Counted from the stretch's first letter, positions 1 to 5,194 are shown. The stretch: 5,388 nt of DNA from Aquisalimonas sp. (GCA_007133445.1 SLMR01000337.1:1-5388); one strand, 5' to 3'. Numbers and translations are program-made. The notes: generated by a model not told the origin, from the sequence alone.

Positions 1-1192
1 CCTTGGCCTCCAGCGCCTCATGCGTGGCCCGGGCACTTGACTTGAATGGCAGGAAGATCAGTACCGGCGTGTCGGCTTGCTCGACGACTTCCTCGATGGC
101 CTCGAAGTACGGGTCTGCCTTGACCCGCTGCACATAGCGCTCACCGTCCGCGTCGCCGTAGACGCCACCCCCCATCACCTGCAGGCATTTCGAGAGTACC
201 GCCGCGGCTGTGGTAGCTGTAATGACCCGGTCTTCCTCGACCTGTGCAGCCGCCTCCTTGCGGAACGCCTCGATCATTTGTGATTGCTCCCGGGTCAGGT
301 CTACCTCCAGCTCCTGCACGTTGATCTCCGGCATGTCGATGCAGTCCTCGATCTTGTGCCGGATCGCTGGTTGCATCCACTCACGGATGCGCTGCTCTGC
401 CCCCTCGCGGGGGATCCACTTGAAGGGGGTGACCTGCTGCATGGTCCAGTCGCGCCACTGCAAAAACGGCAGGCGCTCCTTGCGCACGAGCTTGATAGGA
501 CCGTAGGCGTCGAGCGGCGACTGCGGGGCCGGCGTGCCGGAGAAAAGCCACAACATGCGGTCCCTGGTTACCTGGCGCAGCACCTTGTAGCGCTTCGCGC
601 GGGCGTTTTTGAACTTGGTGAACTCATCGACGAGCACGAGGTCCACCGCCGGCAGGCAGTCCGCGATGATCCCCAGGCTCTCCGGGTTGACGATGATGTA
701 GTCAAAGCGCGTGTCCTGCGCGATGCGGCGCTTTTTCCGCCGATCCCCGTGGACCACGCACGCCTGCCGGTGGGGGAATGTCTTGAACAGCTCCCGGCCC
801 CACACATGATCGCAGATGGACAACGGGGCAACGATCAACACTCGCCGCACGGCGCCTGCGGTGATGAGGTAGTCGGACGCCCACATACCGGAGAGCGTCT
901 TGCCGGAGCCCAGGCCATCCAGACAGAACGCCTTGTCGTGACTGATGAGGTGCTCCACCGTCTCGCGCTGATGCTGGTAGGGCGTGTATGGCCCCGGCCA
1001 GGTGTAGCTCGCCAGCGGCGCCGGCACCTGTACGCCGTGCTTGCGAAGCGCCCGCCACGTCGGGTAGTCATGCTTGATGATCGTCACCGGAGTATCGCGC
1101 ACGTACGTCCGCTTGGCCGCCGCGCCGGGGATCTCCGGCAGATGCACCGTGCAGAACGCCGCGCCGTACTCCGGCAGAGTATGCCAGCTCAT
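1..1192 (-). CDS. SNF2-type DEAD/DEAH helicase (C-terminus beyond left edge)
   Basis: Superfamily 2 ATP-dependent translocase, probably acting on replication forks or recombination intermediates. Seen over 397 visible residues: a Q-like segment TPYQHQRE (70-77), Walker A GLGSGKT (93-99), motif Ia VLIVAPLSI (118-126), motif Ib IIVNPESL (166-173), motif II VLVDEFTKFKN (186-196), motif III LFSGTPAPQSP (216-226), and the opening strand of the second RecA-like domain VLIFLPF (377-383). The DE-x4-KN form of motif II is the SNF2 pattern (family knowledge). Motifs V and VI should lie beyond base 1, so the gene is partial here and not visibly broken. The ATG at 1190-1192 follows the stop of the 80-aa gene by three bases. 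Its ribosome site is weak (GGGCGG inside the end of that gene), so it may depend on coupled translation. The specific substrate is not deducible. Confidence 0.93.
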   Translation of the reverse strand, partial: MSWHTLPEYGAAFCTVHLPEIPGAAAKRTYVRDTPVTIIKHDYPTWRALRKHGVQVPAPLASYTWPGPYTPYQHQRETVEHLISHDKAFCLDGLGSGKTLSGMWASDYLITAGAVRRVLIVAPLSICDHVWGRELFKTFPHRQACVVHGDRRKKRRIAQDTRFDYIIVNPESLGIIADCLPAVDLVLVDEFTKFKNARAKRYKVLRQVTRDRMLWLFSGTPAPQSPLDAYGPIKLVRKERLPFLQWRDWTMQQVTPFKWIPREGAEQRIREWMQPAIRHKIEDCIDMPEINVQELEVDLTREQSQMIEAFRKEAAAQVEEDRVITATTAAAVLSKCLQVMGGGVYGDADGERYVQRVKADPYFEAIEEVVEQADTPVLIFLPFKSSARATHEALEAK

Positions 1193-1195
1193 CGC

Positions 1196-1438
1196 TTACC
1201 GCCCGAGGTGGAACGTGGTGGACTTCCACACGGCCAGGCGCTTATCCAGCGGCGTGCCGGGCGGCACCTTGACCACGAGGAACGCCCCCGGGTTGTCCGG
1301 GTCGTTGTCGTCGAAATACTCGAAACACGCAACGCCCTCGCGGACCATGACTTCTACGGCCGTGGGCTTGGTCCGCCACAGAATGCCGTCCAGAATCTGA
1401 ATCGACTTGTCGTTATAAATCACAAGCTCGTCGATCAT
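1196..1438 (-). CDS. 80-aa protein of unknown function between VRR-NUC and helicase
   Basis: I do not recognise this protein. It is a small, probably cytosolic polypeptide with no signal peptide or membrane helix. Alternating hydrophobic stretches (VEVMVREGVACFEYF at 28-42 and GAFLVVKVPPG at 51-61) suggest a beta-rich fold, with an acidic turn DDNDPDNP at 43-50 between them. Its ATG overlaps the TGA of the VRR-NUC gene as ATGA, and a GGAGG lies seven bases ahead, inside the last codons of that gene. It ends three bases before the helicase start. This tight placement supports a real, co-translated gene and makes a helper role for its neighbours possible, but that is inference from position alone. 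Confidence 0.8.
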   Translation of the reverse strand: MIDELVIYNDKSIQILDGILWRTKPTAVEVMVREGVACFEYFDDNDPDNPGAFLVVKVPPGTPLDKRLAVWKSTTFHLGR

Positions 1439-1737
1439 TTCTCGGCCTCCAGCAAGGTATAAAGCTGCTCGATGTTCTTCTCGCTGACCACCAGCGACAC
1501 GCCGCCGGCGTCCTGGATGGCTTGGAGCTGGCGCTCTTGGAGTGCGGTCGGCTTGTTGTAGCCGAACTTGGTCTCAATGCCAACGAACCGCCCGCGCCAG
1601 CAAACCAAAATGTCCGGCACGCCCGCCTGCGTGTACCCGGCCTGGAAGGGCATGGTGTACCAGGCGCCGATGGCGGTGAGGAGTTTCTTGACCTCGGCCT
1701 TGACGTGGCCTTCGTTGCGCATCTTATCCGGTTTCAT
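1435..1737 (-). CDS. VRR-NUC domain nuclease
   Basis: A 100-aa stand-alone VRR-NUC nuclease of the PD-(D/E)XK superfamily. Seen in order: helix 1 with E9 (NEGHVKAEVKKLL, 8-20), the catalytic segment GVPDILV with D42 (39-45), the E55-x-K57 pair in GIETKFG (53-59), and the family's TALQERQLQAIQDAGG stretch (64-79). Length and motif order match single-domain viral members, some of which have been described as dimeric structure-specific nucleases that cut Holliday junctions, unlike the monomeric domain of FAN1. Metal-dependent junction cleavage is therefore likely but inferred. The ATG at 1735-1737 is chosen because an AGGTGA sits four bases ahead; a second Met (residue 6) is less well placed. 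It lies between a microprotein gene and an unknown gene, with the helicase two genes downstream. Confidence 0.9.
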   Translation of the reverse strand: MKPDKMRNEGHVKAEVKKLLTAIGAWYTMPFQAGYTQAGVPDILVCWRGRFVGIETKFGYNKPTALQERQLQAIQDAGGVSLVVSEKNIEQLYTLLEAEK

Positions 1738-1741
1738 CAGA

Positions 1742-1747
1742 TCACCT
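1742..1747 (-). promoter_or_regulatory. Ribosome binding site overlapping a stop codon (for VRR-NUC)
   Basis: The minus strand reads AGGTGA, a match to the anti-Shine-Dalgarno complement. It is at the same time the Arg (AGG) and stop (TGA) codons of the microprotein. It stands four bases before the VRR-NUC ATG and decides that start. Confidence 0.75.
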
Positions 1748-1816
1748 GTTAATCATCCAATAGAGCCATCCGTAGAACACAACCGCGGCCAGTACGGCCC
1801 ACCCGTAGATCCCCAT
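1742..1816 (-). CDS. 24-aa single-pass membrane microprotein
   Basis: A very short gene filling the gap between the two nuclease genes. It encodes 24 residues starting MGIYGWAVLAA, continuing with a hydrophobic aromatic run (VVFYGWLYW) and ending MINR. Almost the whole chain is one transmembrane-length helix, with a single Arg at the C-terminus. Support for reality: an AGGTGA ribosome site five bases ahead of the ATG (counted from AGGTG), near-complete use of the intergenic space, and an end codon whose AGGTGA serves the next gene. Its role is unknown. Being in the inner membrane of the host is inferred from hydrophobicity. It could be a vestigial spacer ORF, but the composition is unlike random GC-rich sequence. 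Confidence 0.65.
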   Translation of the reverse strand: MGIYGWAVLAAVVFYGWLYWMINR

Positions 1817-1819
1817 GTG

Positions 1820-1825
1820 TCACCT
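1820..1825 (-). promoter_or_regulatory. Ribosome binding site overlapping a stop codon (for the microprotein)
   Basis: AGGTGA on the minus strand forms the last Arg codon and stop of the PD-(D/E)XK nuclease and also the Shine-Dalgarno of the 24-aa gene. This is the same arrangement as the next junction downstream. Confidence 0.7.
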
Positions 1826-2437
1826 CGCGTCGTTATATTCGCACCAGTTTACGGGGCAGAAGCGGCAGGCGAAGCACGGCTGGGGCGTATAGTGCTCATC
1901 CCCCTCCACGCGGTCCACCAGCGCCCGTACGCGCTCCTCGGCGTGGCTGTCCGGGTACTCCGGGTGGATCACTTTCTGGTCCACGTAGACAAAGTAGAAG
2001 CTCACCTTCATGTCGGAGCCCCAGGTGCAGCGGGCCATGGTGGCGTAAATGTCCGCCTGCAGGGCGTCCGGGTAGACCTTCCCGGTTTTCCAGTCGATCA
2101 TCAGCGCCCGGCCGTCCGCGCCCATGTACACGTCGATCTTGCCGCGCAGCCATGCGTCCTTGTCCCAGAACCCGCACGGTGTACCGTCCCGCCGGATCGC
2201 CAGCTCAACCTCGGCTTCCGCTGAGCCTGTGGATAACTTGTGGATAAGTCCGTCCGGCGTCCACACATCCGGCTCTGCGCCGCCGTTAACAGCGTCTTCC
2301 AGCGCTTGGTGGATGCGGTTGCCCCGCTCCAGCGCCGGGCTCGACGTGCGGCGCACGGACTTGTCGATGTAGAGCGCCTTGTACTGCCGCGGGCACGTCA
2401 CCCACGCCTTGAGGCTGGAGTAGCTGTGCGTTCTCAT
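1820..2437 (-). CDS. Cas4/RecB-like PD-(D/E)XK nuclease
   Basis: A 205-aa nuclease of the PD-(D/E)XK superfamily (PDDEXK_1/Cas4/RecB-like), probably a DNA exonuclease for recombination or end processing. Seen: N-terminal SYSSLKAWVTCPRQYKAL (5-22, with C15); GNRIHQALE with H43; GKIDVY with D102; LMIDWKTGK with D115 and K117; QADIYA with Q128 and Y131; and a C-terminal cysteine group C188, C191, C194, C199. One N-terminal plus several C-terminal cysteines is the known layout of Fe-S cluster members (Cas4, AddB), so a cluster is likely. The ATG at 2435-2437 overlaps the polymerase TGA as ATGA, with GGAG seven bases ahead. The frame stays open upstream, but that stretch is low-complexity Arg/Gly/Ala inside the polymerase gene. 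No other cas gene is present, so this is a replication-module nuclease and not CRISPR adaptation. Confidence 0.9.
   Translation of the reverse strand: MRTHSYSSLKAWVTCPRQYKALYIDKSVRRTSSPALERGNRIHQALEDAVNGGAEPDVWTPDGLIHKLSTGSAEAEVELAIRRDGTPCGFWDKDAWLRGKIDVYMGADGRALMIDWKTGKVYPDALQADIYATMARCTWGSDMKVSFYFVYVDQKVIHPEYPDSHAEERVRALVDRVEGDEHYTPQPCFACRFCPVNWCEYNDAR
2228..2247 (-). promoter_or_regulatory. Pair of perfect DnaA boxes, 11 bp apart
   Basis: The minus strand carries TTATCCACA at 2239-2247 and again at 2228-2236, both exact matches to the bacterial DnaA 9-mer consensus. They are in the same orientation, with start points 11 bp apart, about one helical turn. They lie inside the PD-(D/E)XK gene at residues 64-70 (LIHKLST). 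A binding role is inferred; the surroundings are not especially AT-rich. Confidence 0.5.
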
Positions 2438-4209
2438 GGCTTGGCTCCGTAGTCGTCCGAAATTACGCCCTCCCCCGCGACCGGGAGCCCCGGCGCCCAG
2501 GGCGGTGCGGTACCGAATGCCTCCAGCGCGTCTGTGAGCGCCTGCTCGGCCTGGTCTTCCGGCACGCACAGCACTGCTTCGTCGTGAACACTAAGCACCA
2601 CCCGATAGCGCTGCGCGAGCTGGAGAGTCTGCCACATCACTACATCCCGGGCCGTCGCCTGCACGGCGTTCTCGACGGCGAGGCCGTGCCAGAGCTTGAT
2701 CTCGTCGCGCTTGCCAACGTACTGCTTGGAAAAGATCTGGTGCCGGTCGAAGTACAGATCTCGCCCCCGGCGGCGCAGGTCAGGGTATGTGAGCTTGCGC
2801 CCGTTCGGCAGTACCTGCTCTCCGGTGCGGCTGATCTCATCCACCGCCCGATCCCAATACCGCACCACTTGCGGATAGGCCCGGCGGTACGCCTCGACGC
2901 TGGCCTGTGCCTGGTGCTCGCCCATCTCCACACCGAAGACCTGCTGTGCGTAGACCTGCAGGCCGCGCCAGCCCTGCCCGAACCCGGCCCCCAGCACCAC
3001 GGGCTTTGCGTGCGTGCGCTGGTCCTTCGTCACGTCCTCCGGGGCACAGCCGTAGAGGTTCCGTGAGCCGAACGCAACGTAAATGTCGGGGCCTTCCCCG
3101 GCGTCGAACGCCCGGCAGGCTTCCAGCAGAGATTCCGCCCCGGCGAGCCAGGCCAGCACGCGCACCTCGATCTGCCCGGAGTCCACGATCACGAGCTTGT
3201 GCCCGGGGGGTGCCTTGAGCGCTCGGCGCAGCCGGCCCCCACGCGGCAGGTTCTGCAGGTTCAGTTTGTCGAGCCCGCTGGCCCGCCCGGTATGCGCCCC
3301 GTAGTACAGCAGGGGGACCGGGAACGGCGCCCCGATGGCAAGGAACCGCTCGGCCCGGTTCTTCGCCAGGTTGCTTTTGCTCTGCAGGCGCAGTTCCGCG
3401 AGCTTGCGCACCCGGGGGTCACTGTGCGTCTGGAGCCCCTGCATAAACGGGTCCGTCTTAGCGAAGGCGTAGGTTTGCTTGCCCGTGCGCGGGGACTCTT
3501 TGGTCTCGGGGGCGATGCCGGCTGCGCGGAGTGCCGCGGCGAACTTCTCCGCAGATCCCACGGCCTTCTTGATACCCTCGTCCATCGTGTTCGCTGCGAT
3601 TTCTGCATGGCAGAGGTCTGTATCCAGGCGGAGCACGGGATCCGCGGTCATGCGGATGTGCAGGTCCATTAGCTGCATCTCGAACTTCGGGATGTGCGGC
3701 AGGAGGCGTCGCAGGATCTGGTCGGTGAGGTACACGTCATGCTTGGCGTACGCGGCCAGCTCGTCGCCCCCCGCGTCCACTGCCGCGGCGGTGTCGCCCT
3801 TGGCGTCCAGCCCGTAGTGCTCTGCGAGCGCGGCGAGCCCCGTGCGAATATCCGGCGGCAAGATGCCCTGGGCGATGGCGTAGCGGGCCATCAGCATGGT
3901 GTCGAGCCACAGCACCGGTTGCCTCGGCTGGCGGTGAGGGCTGATGTGGTGCCAAAGCGCGACGGAGGCGTCAAAGGCGAGGTTGTGCCCCACCCACGGG
4001 AGCAGCGGGTCAAACGCCTGCACTTGCGCTTTAGCCGATTCCGCGCCAGCTATCCAGCCCGGTCCTTGGCGATCCCGCCAGCTTGCCCGATACCACGAAA
4101 CGCCCAGCGTCTGGAACCGCTCGTCGCGAATGTACTGGTGCGTCGGGATCTTCTTGAGTGAGTAGTCCTGGTCGTAGTGAGTCTCGTAGTCAAAGACGAT
4201 ATAATCCAT
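2434..4209 (-). CDS. Family A DNA polymerase with 3'-5' exonuclease domain
   Basis: Phage replicative polymerase of the Pol I family, 591 aa, lacking the 5'-3' exonuclease domain. Proofreading domain: Exo I D7-x-E9 (FDYET), Exo II N76...D80 (GHNLAFD), Exo III Y154...D158 (YAKHD). Between them and the palm is the phage-type stretch KESPRTGKQTYAFAKTD (237-253). Polymerase domain: HTGRASGLDKLNLQNLP (306-322); motif A with catalytic D343 (VDSGQIEVR, 342-350); motif B R398, K402, F410-G411 (RTHAKPVVLGAGFGQG); ENAVQATARD (513-522); motif C H542-D543-E544. All key metal ligands are present, so it should polymerise and proofread. The residue in the E. coli F762 position appears to be Leu406 and that of Y766 is Phe410. 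The ATG at 4207-4209 has AAGGTGG four bases ahead. The TGA overlaps the nuclease ATG. A hairpin precedes the gene. Confidence 0.97.
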   Translation of the reverse strand: MDYIVFDYETHYDQDYSLKKIPTHQYIRDERFQTLGVSWYRASWRDRQGPGWIAGAESAKAQVQAFDPLLPWVGHNLAFDASVALWHHISPHRQPRQPVLWLDTMLMARYAIAQGILPPDIRTGLAALAEHYGLDAKGDTAAAVDAGGDELAAYAKHDVYLTDQILRRLLPHIPKFEMQLMDLHIRMTADPVLRLDTDLCHAEIAANTMDEGIKKAVGSAEKFAAALRAAGIAPETKESPRTGKQTYAFAKTDPFMQGLQTHSDPRVRKLAELRLQSKSNLAKNRAERFLAIGAPFPVPLLYYGAHTGRASGLDKLNLQNLPRGGRLRRALKAPPGHKLVIVDSGQIEVRVLAWLAGAESLLEACRAFDAGEGPDIYVAFGSRNLYGCAPEDVTKDQRTHAKPVVLGAGFGQGWRGLQVYAQQVFGVEMGEHQAQASVEAYRRAYPQVVRYWDRAVDEISRTGEQVLPNGRKLTYPDLRRRGRDLYFDRHQIFSKQYVGKRDEIKLWHGLAVENAVQATARDVVMWQTLQLAQRYRVVLSVHDEAVLCVPEDQAEQALTDALEAFGTAPPWAPGLPVAGEGVISDDYGAKP

Positions 4210-4212
4210 GTG

Positions 4213-4219
4213 CCACCTT
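4213..4219 (-). promoter_or_regulatory. Ribosome binding site of the polymerase
   Basis: AAGGTGG on the minus strand, three bases short of the codon-adjacent position and ideally placed for the ATG at 4207-4209. It lies nine bases downstream of the hairpin at 4229-4252 and is the only core-gene ribosome site here that is not embedded in a preceding gene. Confidence 0.7.
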
Positions 4220-4228
4220 CACAGATAC

Positions 4229-4252
4229 AAGGGACTCCCGTGGGAGCCCCTT
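4229..4252 (-). terminator. Strong hairpin before the polymerase gene (attenuator or terminator-like)
   Basis: On the minus strand AAGGGGCTCCC and GGGAGTCCCTT are complementary over 11 bp with one G-U pair and two bases between them (about 10 bp with a CACG loop in practice). It begins four bases after the TAA of the 64-aa gene. What follows is TTGTATCTGT, only a broken U tract, so complete intrinsic termination is doubtful. Partial attenuation, an RNA processing site or protection of the downstream message are alternatives. Confidence 0.55.
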
Positions 4253-4256
4253 CAGG

Positions 4257-4451
4257 TTAGTTTGCCCGCGGGTCGGTTGCAACCGTCGCCACGTCCCCAG
4301 TCTCAATCGCCGGACTCTCAGCCAGCACGTCGATGATGATCTCCCCGACGAAGGACACCCGCAGCACACAGCCTCGGGACGCGGCCAGCCGGGCCAGGTC
4401 GTCCACAGCGATGCGCTCCGCTGCGTCGTGGCTCAATCGGATTGTCGTCAT
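4257..4451 (-). CDS. 64-aa protein of unknown function
   Basis: Not recognised. The N-terminal half (MTTIRLSHDAAERIAVDDL, continuing to LAASRG at residues 22-27) looks like a strand followed by an amphipathic helix. It is followed by a likely beta hairpin, VLRVSFVGEIIIDVL (29-43), and a polar, probably flexible tail. There is no membrane segment or metal motif. The ATG at 4449-4451 starts two bases after the TAG of the preceding gene, with AGGAG eight bases ahead inside that gene's last codons, which supports translation. It is the last small gene before the hairpin and the polymerase. It could be a small regulator or a host-directed early protein; position alone cannot decide. Confidence 0.72.
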   Translation of the reverse strand: MTTIRLSHDAAERIAVDDLARLAASRGCVLRVSFVGEIIIDVLAESPAIETGDVATVATDPRAN

Positions 4452-4453
4452 CG

Positions 4454-4675
4454 CTATCTCTCCTCTCGGTCCAGGTATTGCATCAGGGCATCCGCGCTCT
4501 CACCGCGAGCGCAGCCGGTGTTGCCCCAGCCCCAGTCGTGGGCGAGGCGGATCATGGCATCCACCCGGTCGGCGTCGGCGTCCGTCGCGGTGCCGGTGCG
4601 GATGCGGTGGAGCACGGCGGTCAGTGTGTCGGTCATCCGCTCATCTCCCGGCGCAACTGGCGTGTAGCATCGCAT
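4454..4675 (-). CDS. 73-aa (or 60-aa) protein of unknown function
   Basis: Not recognised. From residue 14 the chain is TDTLTAVLHRIRTG (residues 15-28), then an Ala/Asp-rich helix TATDADADRVDAMIRLAHDW (29-48), a short WGWGNTGCARGES turn, and a C-terminal helix ADALMQYLDREER. It is predicted to be a small, all-alpha, cytosolic protein. Two starts are plausible: the ATG at 4673-4675 has GGAGG eight bases ahead and follows the preceding TGA by three bases; the ATG at 4634-4636 has GGGAG eight bases ahead and gives 60 aa beginning MTDTLTAVLHR. I list the longer form for its stronger site and tight junction, but the N-terminal 13 residues look less protein-like. Confidence 0.7.
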   Translation of the reverse strand: MRCYTPVAPGDERMTDTLTAVLHRIRTGTATDADADRVDAMIRLAHDWGWGNTGCARGESADALMQYLDREER

Positions 4676-4678
4676 GGG

Positions 4679-4849
4679 TCAATCCTCCTCCCCGTTCAGT
4701 TCGTCCACCAGCTCGGCAGCTACTACGCCGCACTGCCGGCATCGGCGGTCCTTCTCGATAGCTTTAGTGGCGGCGCTCACGCCGCCGCACTCCGAGCATT
4801 CCCAGGCCACGTCCATGTCGCCGTCTTCCACGAGATTCAGTGTCGCCAT
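4679..4849 (-). CDS. 56-aa zinc-ribbon protein
   Basis: A small protein with two CxxC knuckles, C18-x2-C21 (WECSECGG) and C37-x2-C40 (RRCRQCGVV), 15 residues apart. This is the pattern of a zinc ribbon, with Zn binding inferred from the spacing. The N-terminus (MATLNLVEDGDMDVAWECSE) is acidic with a beta-type start, the linker between knuckles is basic (KAIEKDRR), and the tail is strongly acidic (ELVDELNGEED). Such ribbons commonly bind nucleic acid or a partner protein, but no specific family is assigned. The ATG at 4847-4849 is chosen for GGAGGA in the ideal place ahead; an upstream in-frame ATG at 4889-4891 would add 14 basic residues and lacks support. The stop lies three bases before the next start. 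Confidence 0.8.
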   Translation of the reverse strand: MATLNLVEDGDMDVAWECSECGGVSAATKAIEKDRRCRQCGVVAAELVDELNGEED

Positions 4850-4887
4850 GGGTCTAGTCCTCCGTACGTTGCGTAGTGTCTGTAGGG

Positions 4888-5142
4888 TCACGGAGATTCA
4901 ATCTCCAGCCAGTACGGGCAATCTTCGCGGCGCATACCTTCCCAGGCATAGCCGCAATCTTGGGGCCGCCCGTGGTCCAGTACACAGTTGAGGTCCACGC
5001 CTTCGATATCGACCTCGACGTGGCAACCGTAAGCCCTCGGCACCGGCCGGGACTGCTCGATAAACTCGACAACGGTCCCGTACCCGCCGCCGCCTCGCAT
5101 ACACTCATCGAGCGCATCAAGCGCCTGCTGTTTAGTCACCAT
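4888..5142 (-). CDS. 84-aa cysteine-containing protein of unknown function
   Basis: Not recognised. It begins with a helix (MVTKQQALDALDECMRG), has a Gly-rich turn GGGGYG (17-22), then helix TVVEFIEQS and a strand-rich C-terminal half: HVEVDIEGVDLNCVLDHG (41-58), with DCGYAWEGM (62-70) and DCPYWLEIE (74-82). Five cysteines (C14, C40, C53, C63, C75) are scattered and do not form a standard Zn knuckle. The start is the ATG at 5140-5142, six bases after the GGGGG of AGGGGGTGA, a near-perfect Shine-Dalgarno; a GTG immediately upstream would be too close to it. The gene ends 38 bases before the zinc-ribbon start. It is in the small-gene block ahead of the polymerase. Confidence 0.75.
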   Translation of the reverse strand: MVTKQQALDALDECMRGGGGYGTVVEFIEQSRPVPRAYGCHVEVDIEGVDLNCVLDHGRPQDCGYAWEGMRREDCPYWLEIESP

Positions 5143-5145
5143 CAC

Positions 5146-5154
5146 TCACCCCCT
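5146..5154 (-). promoter_or_regulatory. Ribosome binding site deciding the start of the 84-aa gene
   Basis: AGGGGGTGA on the minus strand differs by one base from AGGAGGTGA. Spacing favours the ATG at 5140-5142 over the adjacent GTG at 5143-5145. Confidence 0.6.
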
Positions 5155-5168
5155 CTCCTCTGGTTTAT

Positions 5169-5184
5169 GCGGCCGGGTGGCCGC
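5169..5184 (-). other. Short GC hairpin in an intergenic gap
   Basis: GCGGCC and GGCCGC form a perfect 6-bp inverted repeat around a four-base loop in the 52-base gap between the membrane protein and the 84-aa gene. No T run follows on the minus strand (ATAAACC), so it is not a classical terminator. It may be a weak RNA structure or chance in GC-rich DNA. Confidence 0.3.
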
Positions 5185-5194
5185 CGAATTGTCG

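Noticed and set aside
1224..1232. Further DnaA-box-like sites (for example TTATCCAGC at about 1223 and TTATCCGGT at about 1725)
   Set aside because: They differ from TTATCCACA at two or more positions and are isolated, so chance is sufficient.
284..1462. 392-aa plus-strand open frame
   Set aside because: It is antisense to the helicase and the 80-aa gene, rich in Arg, His and Leu without any motif, and runs through two real genes. It is a by-product of GC-biased codons on the opposite strand.
1568..2224. 218-aa plus-strand open frame
   Set aside because: It lies opposite the VRR-NUC, microprotein and PD-(D/E)XK genes, which have clear motifs; it has no motif of its own and no good start context.
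1820..2437. CRISPR-associated Cas4
   Set aside because: The fold is shared, but no array, cas1, cas2 or effector gene is visible, and it is coupled to a phage polymerase.
2438..2569. N-terminal extension of the PD-(D/E)XK nuclease
   Set aside because: The frame is open upstream, but the added 44 residues are low-complexity Arg/Gly/Ala inside the polymerase gene. The ATGA overlap with GGAG ahead at 2437 is far better supported, and the family motif begins right there.
4850..4891. 14-residue extension of the zinc-ribbon protein
   Set aside because: The ATG at 4847-4849 has an excellent GGAGGA site; the upstream one has none as good and would overlap the end of the 84-aa gene.
5169..5184. Hairpin as a rho-independent terminator
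   Set aside because: The stem is only 6 bp and no T run follows, so I record it as an unassigned inverted repeat.
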